The translations under genes and the position numbers were made by a program. Positions 34,821 to 49,000 of a DNA stretch of 64,000 nucleotides are shown in pieces. Source of the DNA: Nomia melanderi (taxonomy: Eukaryota; Arthropoda; Insecta; Hymenoptera; Halictidae). Each line of letters opens with the position of its first letter. Position 1 is the first letter of the stretch. The stretch lies in the NCBI RefSeq assembly GCF_051020985.1, contig NC_135000.1:23466784-23530783 (forward strand), read 5' to 3'. The notes beneath the pieces are model-generated. The model searched no databases. It was not told where the DNA came from and saw nothing but the letters and a program-made list of their open reading frames with translations.

Positions 34821-36438
34821 ATGAATGAAAAGGAATTGATTGATGAAATTGCGGAGCTGCGTAAGTTATTACGCGCAAAAGAAGCTCAACTGACCACCTT
34901 AAAGCGCGAGAAACAAATCTTGCAGGACTACGGTTTAAGTAACGATGAAATATCGAGATACAGCAGACAAATTTTTTTACCAGAAATAGGCATTGAAGGT
35001 CAATATAATTTCAGAAAAATTGAAAACTCATATTCAAATCAATTTTAAAAGTGAGATACTGATTTAATTATGTAATTGCAGGTCAATTAAAATTGAAAAA
35101 TAGTGCAGTATTAATTGTAGGAGCAGGTGGTCTTGGATGTCCTGCTGCTTTATATTTGACATCAGCTGGTATTGGTCACATTGGTATAGTTGACTATGAT
35201 GATGTTGAGATTAATAATCTTCATAGACAGCTATTATATACTGAGGCAAACATAGGAACACCTAAAGTAAATGCTGCTGCGGAACATCTGAATCGGTAGT
35301 TGTGAACCAGTATAATGTTATATGTATATTTTATTTGATAATCAATGTTTGTTTTAAATGCATCGTATTCCTTACAGCATGAATAGTAACATTAAAGTTA
35401 CTCCACATAAAGTCCAATTAGATAGTAATAATGCTATGGAAATAATAGAATGTTATGACGTGGTATTAGATGCAACAGATAATGTTGCCACACGTTATTT
35501 ACTAAACGATGCATGTGTCTTGAGTAAAAAGCCCTTAGTTTCTGGATCAGCATTAAGATTTGAAGGACATTTATCTGTATTTAATTATAATGGCCCTTGC
35601 TACAGATGCATATTTCCTAAGCCTTCTCCTCCAGAAACTGTAACAAATTGTGGAGATGGCGGTGTCTTTGGTCCAGGTATACACCTAATTTATTTAATAT
35701 TTGTTTTATGTAAGGGTGTTCACCTAATTTATTTTACATTGTTACAGCTGTTGGTACAATTGGTGTTCTTCAAGCTTTAGAGGCACTTAAAATTGTACTT
35801 AAAATGCCGTGCGTTTTATCTGGTCAATTACTTTTATTTGATGGTTTAGAAATGAAGTTCCGCAATATTAATTTACGACCTAAAAATGCAAATTGTGCTG
35901 TATGCGGGAACTTTCCAACAATTCAAATCTTAATTGATTACGAACAGTTTTGTGGTGCAAAAGCAAACGACAAGGATCCAAATTTGAATATATTGCAAAA
36001 GGAAGAAAGAATTAGTGTGGAAGAATATAATACTGCATTGAAATTAGGTAAAAAACCTCACATGTTAATTGATGTGCGCTCACCTGAGGAATTTGAAATT
36101 TGTCATTTGAAGAATTCTGTAAATGTACCACTGAATAAAATTAATAGCAATGAAAAAATAATGTTCATAAAAAATAAAGTAGAAGAAATAAAAGAAGAGC
36201 ATGATGAAATTGGATGTAAGTATTCAAATATATATTTAAATGTTTTAAAATACTATAACTTTCACTTAAAATATATATTATTTTAGTATACGTTATGTGC
36301 AGAAGAGGTAACGATTCACAAAAAGCTGTGAAGCATCTGCAAAAAATATTTAATGAAACTAATTTGGAAATAAAAGACATTATTGGAGGAATTCATGCTT
36401 GGAGCAAAAAAATTGATCAGACATTTCCTGTATATTGA
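34821..36438 (+). CDS. MOCS3: Adenylyltransferase and sulfurtransferase MOCS3 (Uba4)
   Basis: Activates the ubiquitin-like sulfur carriers MOCS2A and URM1 by adenylation and thiocarboxylation, for molybdenum cofactor synthesis and tRNA 2-thiolation; cytosolic. Exons 34821-34998, 35082-35295, 35378-35676, 35748-36215, 36287-36438; 436 aa, close to the usual length. A short N-terminal coiled coil is followed by the E1-like domain with ATP loop VGAGGLGCPA (about 72-81), DVEINNLHRQ, DATDN (about 162-166), zinc ligands CYRC (205-208) plus a later CAVC pair, and acceptor Cys in TNCGDGG (C222). The rhodanese domain has DVRSPEEFE and active-site loop CRRGNDS (C391). Stop codon is 160 bp from the convergent GALT stop. 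Confidence 0.95.
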
Positions 36439-36597
36439 TTATGTGAAATTAAAAATATATTCAACGTGTTTGTTATGCTTTTTATTCATAAAGTTTATGT
36501 GTACATAATTCAGCAATATACGGTCTTGTAAATAACGTATATATGGAGAAACATTCACAACTACAAAAATATATTATTATATGTAAAGTAAATTAAT

Positions 36598-38749
36598 TCA
36601 TTCAGAATATTTTTCTATTTCACAACTACTTAAACTTGTCTCCGGATATTTGTAATGAAAATCGGGTAAACTTCTTAATTTGTCCGCCGCTTGTTCCGGT
36701 GTTAAGTCTCTTTGTGCTTGTGCAAGAAGCTCATAGCCAACCATATGTTTCTTTATAGTTGCAGATCGTAACAAAGGAGGTAAATAAATTCCATGAAAAG
36801 TCCAATAAGGATAATCTTGCCTTACATATGGACCAGTTGGTGCACCTTTAACCAAAAATAAATATACATAGTTTCATTTGTAATGTAGGAATCTTTTTCA
36901 TAATGAATGAATATAGTAAAAAATATTCCATTATACCGTGCCAACCCATGGAGTAAGGAAAAGGGCAATTAAATAAATTATCATATTTTGTACATAATCT
37001 TTTCATAATAACTGCTAGTGATTCTTGTTGACTTTCTGTTAAATCTTGCATTCTGGATACTTGCTTTTTAGGTAGTACCATTGTCTCGTATGGCCATATT
37101 GCCCAGAATGGTACTAAAACTACCCAATCTCGATTTTCCAATACAATCCGCTCCTATAGTAGTAGTTGTTTAAATAACATACCTAGTTATTGGATATTTT
37201 ATTATATAATGTAAGTATCTGATGTATCTCACCTTTTTAAGGAGTTCTTTTTGCACGTAATCAATCAGAAGTGGTTTCTTATTGCGATTATAATAATCAC
37301 TAAGATATTTATCTTTTATTTTAGCTTCATTTGGCAAAAAAGAACTGGCCCAAATTTGGCAATGAGGATGTGCGTTACTGCATCCCATCAAAGCACCACG
37401 ATTTTCAAAAATTTGAACCCAAGTCCATTTCTCTCCCAATTCAAGCATTTCAAATATCCATCTGATATAGAACAGTACTTCTTGACCAAGAACTGAGATT
37501 ATGGGAAATACATTTGCTACAAACATACCGTTTAACCACTTCCTTGATTTCAAATACTTGCATAAGGGCTATTGTTACATTTGATTTTGGATGAAAGCAC
37601 ATTACTTTACATGTGCCTCTGGCAGAGTCCATTTGAAATAATTCATCATCCGACTTTTTTGGACTAGGAACTGATTCCAGTAATGCAGGAAAATCATTCA
37701 CAAACGAATATGTATTTTCGTATATTGGAGTTACCTAGACAAAATAAAAATTGAAATTAAAGTAAAAGCAACAAAATTTGGTAAAAATATATTTAAATAT
37801 TACCTGTCCACTAGCTCTAATATTGCCTGGGCAAAGAGGATTATTAGGGTCATAATCTGGGAGGTCTTCCTCTGTATCTAATTCGATTTGTCCTCCCCAT
37901 GGTCGCTTCATACGATGTGGTGATACTAGTACCCATTCTCCCTTCAGGGGATTGTATCGCATATGTTGATGTTCTATAAAATATTGATCTAATAGTTGAA
38001 ACATAGAACAGTAATTTCAAAAACCTTCCTCTCAAAAAAAATATAGAAGAACTCTAACCAGTGGGATTAAATTCTTCCTTTAATGCTTCTGTGCCATTTT
38101 TAGGGCAAGGATCCTTTTTATCACCTGTAAAATAATTTTGTACATTACATAAATGAAGAAATACAAAAATTCACTTACTTTAAAATAATTTACAATATAA
38201 AATATGTATTTATTATTTGTATTTACAGTATCTCGGAAATTAAGTTATTTAATTATATCAAAACATATAAAGAAATTTAATTGTGAAGTATTTAACAAAA
38301 AGAAATGTTAGATAAAATAATTTTTTTGCTGGAAAACGTTTACATAAACATTACTTACAATAGCAGCGTGTTATAAACCGCAAGTAAACTTTATAGTCAC
38401 GTGGATTTTACATGAATTTTAAGTACATAATATTTACAAAACATGCAACCGAATTTCACTTTTATTTGAATTATATAACATTTATATTAGTTTTTTAAAA
38501 TATTATTCTAACGCGACAGTGAACTTGATCTACAAAATATAAAAAAGATCTACGACAGATCATATGACTGATGCATATGTACGTTCGTCAAGAATGTACT
38601 TATTCAAAAAACATTCTTCGATCAATAACGGTACACACTAAACGAATAATTTAATTATCTTTATGTGGTAAGAACGTATATTCCACGAAATACTATACTT
38701 CCATTAAAATATTTGGTCGTTTATATATTTTACCTGTTGATGAAAACAT
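36598..38749 (-). CDS. Galt: Galactose-1-phosphate uridylyltransferase
   Basis: Leloir pathway enzyme exchanging UMP between UDP-glucose and galactose-1-phosphate. Exons (minus order) 38749-38734, 38124-38059, 37973-37804, 37734-37529, 37461-37233, 37153-36937, 36845-36598; 383 aa (human 379). The nucleophilic HPH lies in CSNAHPHCQIW, and by count the second His is residue 186, the same number as in human GALT. Also present: HRMKRPWGGQ, CFHPKSNVTI (phosphate/metal contact) and MGWHGAPTG. Two introns have alternative AG acceptors; the ones chosen (before HQHMRYNPL and before WIFEMLELG) restore family-conserved sequence. The first coding exon is only 16 nt (MFSST), so the N-terminus is the least certain part. 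Confidence 0.93.
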
Positions 38750-40088
38750 TTGTACAGAACAGTAGAAAGAGCGCAATAGCTTATGTGGTTTAATCGCGCA
38801 CTGGAAGATTTTCTAATATCAGCGGCAATTTAAGATCTTATGCCTATCATAAGTAACTAGGTAAGATAATTACGATAACGTTTACTTATGTGGCTTATGA
38901 AACACAATATTACTCATATATACTGTGCCTACTATATATCATGTATTATATATTTAAAATTGATTTAATCAAATTAGATCGCGATCAAAAAGATAAAGTA
39001 TACAGAAAAATTTAACTAGTATTATCTACACAAATTACATAATTTTATTTCTTTCTTTTATTCTTCAATAAAAAACAGTATCACTTTATAGATTTCTTTT
39101 TTATGTAGAATATCAAATAGGATTTCTGATTAATTGAACCGCTCTTAATGGATAAGCAAAGTTTAGTCTACTTAAGTAATCTACTCCACTAGACAACTTG
39201 AAAGCCAATAACCGTCATTGTAGCTCGCTCTTATGCTATGATATTCATTGGTATATTAAATACTTTGATTGCTAATATGGATATTCATGTGCAATAAATC
39301 AAAAAGTAAATAATACACATTGTTTTTAAATAACCTTTTAATAACATCGGACTATGTGTCAAATAATTTATATATAATAACTTTAATTAGGCGCGAATGA
39401 TTCTTGCCATTCTAACTGTAACACATCATTCAAATTATGGCAACAATCATTTGGCGCAATCAAGTGATTGTTTGATTGGTAGCGCTCTTCATAGCAAAGC
39501 GTTGAAGTTACTACTAAACATAAGTTTAAGATCGGTACAACATTTTATTATTGATAGAGGATAAGATAGATTTGATATTTTTTTGGACTTCATATACGAT
39601 GACACAGCTTAAGTGAATACTTCATTTCATTATGCTGTGCCATTTGCATGTGAAAGTGCAAACTTTAAACTGCAATTTCATGCAACACAAATTGAAAAAT
39701 TAATCCAGTCTACTTTGTCTCTCGTCAGTAACATAACTTTACGGTTTTTACTCTTGAACATTTGAACATTTTGCAACAGATGGCACCAGTAAATAAGGCC
39801 AAAATTGAAGTTCGTCGTTTATGTTTGTGTCCATAGATTCTTAAATCTGCATTGCTGTTTACGTACTTATTTAACGGTTAACGGTGTCGTCATTCAAAAC
39901 AATAGATAATAATAACATTGCGTAAATAAATACAAGGTCTGTATAAATTTTAAGGCAGTGCCCGTACTATGAATTTTAAATCTGTAACTTGCAGTACTGT
40001 CAACTTATTGTTGAGGTTATGATTTGTATGCATACGTCATACTAAAATTGTGCTTCCATATAAATGAGAAGTATTTTTGTTCGTAAAG
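38750..40088. other. Divergent promoter interval GALT/PRCC
   Basis: 1.3 kb between divergent start codons, AT-rich. No gene or repeat recognised. Confidence 0.6.
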
Positions 40089-41571
40089 ATGAGTCTTGTT
40101 GCCTATGGCTGCAGTGATGAAAGTTCGGACGAAGAAGGAAATAATTGTGATGCCGATAACGTTTGCAAACCCTCAAATGAAATTGTAATTGCACAAACAA
40201 AGAACAAATTAAGTTTATCTGCATCGAAACTTGACGAATTCGTAGAAGAGATTCATGTAAAAAATGTTGCTAATACGGAAGAAAAAATACACTTTGATCA
40301 ATTACCTAAACCAAAAAGGATAATATCAGAAACAGAAGATATTATGGAAGATGATGACATTCCTCTAAAAAAAGAAATCCAATTGGGATCTGAGAAACCT
40401 GCGAAAAAGAACCGTGTACCAGTTAAAATAACAGTTCCTTCTTTATCTGAGGTAATAAATATTGGTTATGCTTTTGAGAAGGTGCTTTTAATTTCATTTT
40501 TCATTAAGTTATTATTCTCTATTGATTTTAGTTCAAAGATGTTGAAAAAGAAAATGAAACAAGGGCCAATAGAGTTAAACCTTCTAATGTAAGTAGGCAC
40601 ATATAAATATATAATTACTGCATATGATAAAATAAAATAATTATATATGGTTTCAGAAAGGTACTAAACTTTTTGCACTTTTACCACCACCAAAAACAAT
40701 GGAGATTAAAACTATTAATAATTTAGTCCCAAGGGTTGTTAATAAGACAGTTGTAAAAACAAATCAAATGAAAACTTCATTGGGTACAGATATAAAGGAT
40801 TCAGATATAAATAAAACTACAAAATCTACTGCAAAATCTACTGCGAAAAGTTCCATAGAAATAGCTTATGATTCAAACTCTGAAGATGAAGATGATAGAA
40901 ACACTATTGGTGGTAATAATTCTACAGATTTCTTTGCTCTGTCAAAAACGGATACTCCTGTTGTATCTAACTCCTTAATGAGTGAGTTATGCTTGAAAGA
41001 AGAATTAAATACATCTGAGTCTATGGTTAAAAATCAGTTGGATAGTGATAGCTGTATTAATAATGACTTACCTAATAATTCTACTAAAACTGTAGAAGAA
41101 ACTGATATCATTGTACCCGAAAAAACATTAGTGAGTAATGTTATGAACTTATCAAAAGAAGAGATATTACGTAAGAATAAGGCAGAGGTAGGCCCAAAAT
41201 TGCCTATACCTGAACAAGAATATAATATTGATACAGAGGGTAATGTAGCTTTTGATGAAAAAGCAATTGAATACCTTTGTGGGAAACGAGGTATAAAAAG
41301 GAAAAATAAAGAAATTGATGAAGCAAATGTTATTGAAATTAATGGTGAAGATATCAAACCAGATGAACGAGAATGGTTAGTGAAAGCGTTAACAGAAGAG
41401 CCTGTACAAAGACCTGTTTCTATGATGGGTGGAGTAAATTCACAATCTAAAAAGAAACATCAAATCACATACTTAGCGCATCAAGCTAAAGCTATGGAAA
41501 TGGAATTAAAGAATCAATGGGCACAAAATAGGATGACTAGAAAACAGACACAATCAAAATATGGTTTTTAA
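40089..41571 (+). CDS. PRCC: PRCC homologue (mitotic checkpoint / splicing-associated protein)
   Basis: Nuclear protein linked in vertebrates to MAD2B localisation and pre-mRNA splicing. Exons 40089-40451, 40532-40588, 40657-41571; 444 aa. Starts MSLVAYGCSDESSDEEG, matching the family N-terminus. A short hydrophobic patch with FALLPPPK follows at the third exon, then an acidic, disordered middle. The C-terminal block is the family signature: GPKLPIPEQEYNID, FDEKAIEYLCGKR and HQITYLAHQAKAMEMELKN, ending QTQSKYGF. Convergent with HAUS1; AATAAA overlaps the stop codon. Confidence 0.93.
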
Positions 41572-41673
41572 ATAAAATTTATTTGTATAAAAGCTATAAA
41601 TATAATATTGTTGTTTATTATTGTACAAAAATGAAATAACTTACAAAGAAAACATTGTAAATTTAAAACAATG

Positions 41674-42561
41674 TTAAGAATAACTTGTCTTCTCTAAGAA
41701 TACCTTTTCTAATGTTTCGTATTCCTCTTGCTTCACTTCAATTAATGCTTTAGCTTGTAGTAAGTTTGGTGGTAAATCTCCGTATTGATTAAGATCTTGA
41801 TTAAGTTCTGCTAATTCACCACACATTTCCATATATTTATTATATTTATTTAAAATTTTTTGTGGGTAAAGATCTTCAATTTGCATTTCTGTTAAATCAG
41901 TTTCCAATTTTTCTACAGTTTGTTTATATTCTTTCAGTTTTGTAGACAGTAAAACTTGATTACAATAACTATCCGTTTGATCCTTTTGACTGTCCTTCAC
42001 AAATTCTTCAATAGTATTCACAGCTTCTTGTAAATGACTGAGTTTTTTTGAGAATTTAGTATATTTCCTAAAGAGATTATCATACAATAATGCTAATTGT
42101 TTCTCTTCTCGTTGTTTTTTTCTTTCTTCTATTTTCCTCTCTTCACACACTATCCTTAGTACAATGTCATCCAGATCAGATAATTTTTCAAACCTTAAGA
42201 TTAATGCTACTTTTTGCAATCCTTCTTTAATATCATTAGGCAAAGATTGTGGTTCCAGATTTAAGGTAGATAACAACGGTATAATTTCTTTTCTAAATGT
42301 AATATTTTCTTGAGTTGTTTCGGAAATTCCTCTTTGCACGAGTTCGAGCAATGACTGTTCTTCTAAAGAAATACTGTCATCACGACATTTTGCATTTAAA
42401 TTTGTACTACAGACAGAACTATTCTGCGAGGATGATTCTACCTGTCATGTAAGTTTTGTTATAATTTAATTTATAATATAAAATAGTTATATTGCAATAT
42501 CCCTCATTGCTAAGAACATCTCATAGACATGCATAAAACTTACCTTGCTGATATTATCCAT
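41674..42561 (-). CDS. HAUS1: HAUS augmin-like complex subunit 1
   Basis: Augmin recruits gamma-tubulin to spindle microtubules for branching nucleation. Exons (minus order) 42561-42544 and 42441-41674; 261 aa (human HAUS1 278). Mostly predicted coiled coil: heptads around VCEERKIEERKKQREEKQ, KKLSHLQEAVNTIEEFV and LKEYKQTVEKLETDL. The C-terminal segment YGDLPPNLLQAKALIEVKQ resembles the HAUS1 ending (Pro-Asn, Leu-Ala, IEEAK pattern). The match rests on coiled-coil layout plus that tail, so another augmin subunit is the main alternative. Divergent from endosulfine, 771 bp apart. Confidence 0.75.
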
Positions 42562-43332
42562 ACTGAACCCAAACATCAAGCAATCATTCGATTAGAAAAC
42601 CGTTACAACTCGCGCTCTTTTATAAGGGTTCTCAAATACATACATTTTTGTCAATTTGCACTCCGAATGTTTGTGGAGATTATAATGGTTAAAATGGAGA
42701 TTGTAAGCTTCAAACTGAAATTCAATTCAACTAGTCGAATTTGTTTAGAGTTAAAATTAGTCTTTTTAATGCTTGGCAACATTCAGTTGACAGATCCTTG
42801 AAAATTCATGGCTTCAATTTGAAATTTTAAGACCCATTTTCAAGTTAAAGATGAGCGATTATCTGCACGAATTACAATTTTTCTTTTAACTATATTTATC
42901 AACCGGAAATGCACATGTGTAGTTTACTAATAGTAAATTTTATGAGGGATCGCTTATATAAGTTAACAAGCAGTCTGTGTTCATGGTTCGTTATTTAAAC
43001 TGTGATTTTTATCACCTGGGTACGTCATGAAAATTCGCACCTAGATTAAATTCCGGTAACGGCTGTCTAGAAATCCATGACCCTGTACTTACTTACGAAT
43101 CGTTGATGCTGTCTTTCGTATACGCTTTCATTGACAGTTATTTGTTTTCGGTAACAATAAAGTTTGGAAAACTGTGATCTTACATAGTTATTTGATTTTA
43201 AATTAGATTGAAGGAGAGGAAGTTAGTGTCATTGTATTGCGTACTTCACGCGTTAGTGTAAAAACTGTGTTTGAAAGGTGACTGAGGTATTCCCAAAACG
43301 ATTACTGAAAAAAGTGGTTAGAAACAGCAAGG
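42562..43332. other. Divergent promoter interval HAUS1/endos
   Basis: 771 bp between divergent start codons; should hold both promoters and 5' UTRs. A short plus-strand frame at 42529-42801 overlaps HAUS1 exon 1 and is not supported. Confidence 0.6.
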
Positions 43333-43977
43333 ATGAACAACGATCAAGGAAACGAATTGGCTCAAACAGTTGAGGTAAATTCACTCTAAAGAAAAAAGTG
43401 TTTTATTTATTTCAATTAAAAGGCAATACCATTGTTGTTATTTTAAATTTATTTTCAAAACTTTTTTACATTTAAGTATTGGCAAATTTAAATGTTTGTA
43501 AGTATGTATTCACTAGTATTCACAACTAAGAAATGATTTTTATTGTAGTTATCCTCAAATGATATTGAAAAGTTAGAAGAAGCAAAATTAAAGGCGAAGT
43601 TTCCAAATACTGGTCGTCCAATCAGTGGGCACTCAGCGTTTTTGCAGAAGAGGCTAGCTAAAGGGGTAAATATATATATTAAATAGCAGTTTGTTTCCCA
43701 GATATTCATATGAATTAAAATGCTTAAGAATAATAGTATTACTTAATAACTAAATAAAGTAATATGACAATTGAAAGTTTCTAAGAAATATATAAAACGC
43801 TTTCAGCAAAAATATTTTGATTCTGGGGATTATCAAATGGCAAAACAAAAATATACAGCTAAGCCAAAGCCAGCTGGTGTTTTGCCAACAGGTGATGCTA
43901 TACCTACACCTGAAACTGTACCACAACGAAAAACATCTATAATCCAACAAAAATTTAATACCTCGACTACTTCATAA
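43333..43977 (+). CDS. endos: Alpha-endosulfine / ARPP-19
   Basis: Small inhibitor of PP2A-B55 that lets cells enter mitosis and meiosis after phosphorylation by Greatwall kinase. Exons 43333-43374, 43549-43665, 43807-43977; 109 aa. Conserved core KLKAKFPNTGRPISGHSAFL, then QKYFDSGDYQMAK containing the invariant FDSGDY with the Greatwall target Ser (residue 59). The C-terminal QRKTSI is a PKA-type site as in ARPP proteins. Long 3' UTR expected, as the next gene on this strand is far away. Confidence 0.96.
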
Positions 43978-46027
43978 ATAGCGTATAAGATTTTCAAAGT
44001 ATTGCAACTCCAGTGATATGGTGCGATTGTATGCAATCCAAATTTTAAACAATACAATGTCTTTATTTTGATAGATGGTATTACTTTAAAAGTTTACTTT
44101 TGTAATATTTCTTAGATGCTTGTCTAATGATCAGAGCTTGAGTGCAAGAATGTTATGTTTCCAGTAATGTATAAAATTTTTAATATTATGTGCTATAAGA
44201 GCATTTTCTGAAAGTTTTATTTTTAAAGATCTTTAAGACACTTAAAAAAAAAGAAACAAATTGTAATGTATAACTTTGTATTATGTATTAAACATTTTTG
44301 TTTTGATTTTTCATGAAATATGGGAGTATCAGCACATAAATAATGCTCATGCATCTTTTAGTTATTTGAGTTACTTTTATAGGCAGCAATAAATTTGGAT
44401 CTTAGATTCAGAAGCGCATGATAGTAGAATTTCATAATTTGTTATATAAATAAGCAATGAAGCTAGGTGTTTAGGAATACAAGGAAGACTAAAATTGATG
44501 ACAAGGGATTGTAATGTAAACGTAACCACTTGTATATGCAATAGAAATTCAGGATAAGACATTTTACAGATCTGCATTTCCAAAGTTGCTGTGATGTGCT
44601 TAGTAAGACTATTTTCATATAAGATGTCAGGTTGTCATAAGAATCTGTATGTAGCATAAAACAATCTTAAATATAGCAGTTGTTTTGGTTATTGTAAACT
44701 ATATTAGTAATATATTGCTATTTAAACTTAATAATATTTGTTTAGTTACCTATCCATTATTATAGTAATGAAAAAGAGAAGAAATATAATACTTACAAAC
44801 TAAGCTTCTACATATTATTAATTTTCATTAATTATTTTTATTATACATACGTGTGTTAAAGCGTGTAGAAATATTAATAAATTTATTTTATTGTATGAAT
44901 AATATGCTGAGTATTTAATGATATATTTACCTGTATTAAAGAGATGAATATATTTTAAAATAATAAAAGTGCACTTATAAATAAAAAGATGTGAAACAGA
45001 AAGAATTTGCTTGTATAATTTTTATTGTAACATTACCAATGACTTTAGGTTGTATTGTACATATTATCTAAATAGTGTGTTTGTTATCACATTAATAATT
45101 AAATGTAGTAACAACAAAAAATAAGTATGTGCACACTATTTCTAATCTATAATATTCAGGGTAAAAATTAATTACCTTAGTTCATGAATAACATAATTTT
45201 TTTACACTAATTCATTTGCACAGTGATAAAACGTATTCAAGTGAACAGAAAAATCAGTAACTATTTTTCTATTTTTCAAAATATAAATGAAATATTTAAC
45301 ATATGTACGACTTAAGTAACATTTCCCACTGATGTATTAAATATGTTTTTTATAAAAGTGTAAGTGCAAATAGTATAATAGTACTTAATATATATTAATT
45401 CTATTAAATACTAACATATTTATTATTTGTACTGGTACACAAGAGGCACTTATCTATTATCATGTTTCATAAATTTTCTAAATTTTGTTTACTTTTCTCA
45501 ACTTTGTGTTCGAATTTTAAGAAAAGATAATTAGAGTTATTTTTATTGTCAGAGAAACTGATACGTTAGCAACAAAGTACTTTGTTCCAACAAACTGTAT
45601 AATTTTATTATACTAAAAGATATATAAAATTTCTTTCATAATATATGTCTAGGACATATTTTCAAATATATTTGATATTATATGGCCAATTATTAAAAAC
45701 TTTACACCTTAATGTAACAATAAAACTCCTTATAAAATAAACAAGTATATTCAAGATTAGTTTCTTCATATTGAAATATTTATTGATTAGAAAATTGTTG
45801 TTTGATGCAGAAAAGTATTTCAAACTGTACTTTGAAACTTGAATTATTGAAAAATGTTAAAAATAAATTGTCATTAAATTTCAGTTTTTTACTTGTATAA
45901 TATCACAATTACTTTAAATATTAAAGCATTTTATATAGGCTGATTGGCAATTGCTTCAGTATGTATTTTTGTGATAATATTGTAACTTTTTTGAAGGATA
46001 CATTTAACACATTTTCATGTGACATAT
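43978..46027. other. 3' UTR interval between endos and bgm
   Basis: 2.0 kb, AT-rich, between convergent stops. No coding exon supported. Confidence 0.6.
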
Positions 46028-49000
46028 TTACTTGTACATGTCGTCTATTAGGTCTTTGTACATTTTGTGGACAACATTTCTCTTTACTTTAAGAGTTGGT
46101 CCTAATTCACCTGTTGGTAGTGAGAAGTCATGTGGCAAAATTTGGAATTTCTGAACTTTTTGTGCATTACTTATAACCTTTAAATTTGCTCTTTTAATTG
46201 CCTTATCAATTTCATCATATACCTGAAAAAGGTGGTAGAATTTATATATATCTGAGTTAAATATTACATTATTATATAAATTATAATAATTAGTAATGGC
46301 AATGGTACTTACAACTGGGTCACGTGAATTGATAACTTCTGAAACTGTTTTTGCCTGACTTCCAATAGACTGCAACCATTTCAAAGTATCTGGCGTAAAC
46401 TCATCTTTTGGTGCACCCGTTTCATTGTCCATTTCAGTCTAAATAAATACATTTATGAAAGATCGTTAAAAACAATACTTACACAATGTATAAAGAAGAT
46501 AATATTTTTACCTTTAAAGTAACCAATATAGTAAGATATTTTCTTTTGTCTCCAATTAATAAAGCATTGCTTAATGCAGGTAATTCAGCTAACACTAATT
46601 GTTCTATATGAACTGGAGGAATATTTTCTCCACCAGCAGTAATAATTAATTCTTTAATTCTTCCTAAGGGTTGATAAAATAATTGTTATGAGAATAGCAT
46701 TAACTAAGTTAAAATTATGTATTTATATTATAAAAAATACCTGTTATATACACATATCCATCTGAGTCTTCTGTGCCTGTATCACCACTATGTAACCATC
46801 CATCTTCACCAAAAATTTCTGCAGTTTTTGCAGGTTCCATTAAGTATCCCATAAATACATGTCTACCTTTTAGACAAATTTCTCCCTCACCGGAGCTATC
46901 TGGTTTATCCAATTTTGTTGAAAGTCCAGGTAGCGTCATACCTACAGAACCTAGCCTAGATATAAAAAGTATTATATATCACACTTTTATTTTGCATTGT
47001 ATAACTGAGCTGTTAAAATTATTTGCCAGTACTATTTTTTGTTAACAATATTAGCAAGTAGCAATTAGTACTCTTAGCACAGCAGTGAAATACTCTATTG
47101 AAATGATAATACATACCTGCAGTTTTCATTTGTACTTAAAATATGTGCACCACTGCATTCGGACATTCCATATGCTTCCAACACAACAAAATCCAAGCTC
47201 AGGAAGTACTTCTTAATTTCTGTACTTAATGGTGCAGCTGCAGAAAAGCATAGGTTGCACCTATTTAAACCAAGTGTTGCTTTCACTTTGTTAAAAACTA
47301 ACCATTTAGCAAATAGATAGCCCCAGTGCTTGAAATCCGTGCCATTCAATTTATTCATATTGTAAAATAACCCTTGAGACTTTGCCCAAGAAGCAATCCA
47401 TGTTTTTATCACACCATTATTACGTGCAACTGATTGCATTTTTTCATAAATTTTTTCCCATACCCTAGGTACACCTATGAAGATAGTAGGTTGTGCCACA
47501 ACTAAGGTGTCAACTAATGTACCTTTCAGCGCATTTTTATCAGCAAAGTATACTGTAGCTGCTATTACTAAGCAACAATATACATCGATTATCTGAAATT
47601 ATTAAATTATATAAATGCTTATAGTAAATTTAAGTTTACATAGATAATTGTGCTTACCTGTGCAGCAACGTGAGATAGTGGTAGATAACTAATTAGAGTT
47701 TCTTTTCCATATTCAAATTTACAAGTATCAATTATAGATATTGCGTTATATATTAAATTATCATGACTCAACATCACAGCCTTTGGATTTCCGACTGTAC
47801 CTGACTATAAGTAAAAATAGATTTATATATTTTGCATATGCATTGCATTTATTATATGAACTTATAAAGTCATTTAGAATTAATAATCTATATTAGGATT
47901 GAGTTTTCATACCGTATAAACCAAAGTACAGCATTCATTTACACCAACTGTCTTCAGAACATCATTCAGTTTATCATCAGATTCCTCCTCACCCATTTTG
48001 ATTACATCCTTCCACTATAATATGAGAATTCTTATGAAATAGAGTTACCTAAAAAATTATCTATTATAAAATCAATTACTAACATTCAAAACATCTTCCT
48101 CTTTAGTTTCTTCATTATAGACGATGATTGCTTTCAAGTAAGGAAGATTTTTTTTTATTTCCAGTATTTTTTCTAACTGTTTTTTATCTTCCACAACTAT
48201 TATATTGGCTCGACTATTCTCAGCACAATATTGGCATGCTGCTGGTGTATTTGTAGTATAAATTCCAACAGCAAAACCTCTGAAAATGTAGCAAAAAAAA
48301 GTATGAGTAAACGGTACATCTTAAAATAAATTGAAGTATATTTTTAAAAATATATTAATCTGTACCCTGCATGAATAGCTGCTAGATCTGAAATAAGCCA
48401 TTCTGGACTGTTGAATCCCATAATACAGACACCGTGATAACGCTCTAAGCCCAGTTTTAAGAAAGCCTTAGCTACAACTCTTACTTGGTATTCATATTCC
48501 CTAAAAACAGAAATCCAAAAATTAAATAAATCTCAATGATACATTTATTATAGAAGTATTATATTTTTGAAATATGTACTTGTAAGTATAAGTCTTCCTT
48601 TCTCCATTTTCGTTAGCTCTCGCTACCATTGCAGTTCGATCAGGATATGCATTAGCTATTTTTGATAATAATCCAGGAACTGATATAGGCGGCGTGGAAC
48701 CTATGCCTTCTCTGCTTAATTTTATTCGCACGCGTCCGTTCGGCATCGTTGTGGTCGTTGAGTCGGCCTGTAAAATTTGATTAGGCCCTGTAACAATAAT
48801 AAATTAAAAATTAGAACGCATATTCCGATATAAACGCATTTAATAAGCCTCTTACAAAATAGATTTTATAAATACATACCATCTAGGCCGGTTTCACTGC
48901 AGCTCGCATAATATTCCTTTTCCACCTTATCCTAATGAAGTGTTTAATCGAATAATTAGTACATTACTTTTATTCTTTAAATTTATATCAAATCCATTTA

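Noticed and set aside
37462..37553. Continuous ORF through this segment as GALT coding sequence
   Set aside because: It replaces the conserved VV-x-x-W junction with unrelated residues. Splicing from 37529 to 37461 restores the family sequence and phase.
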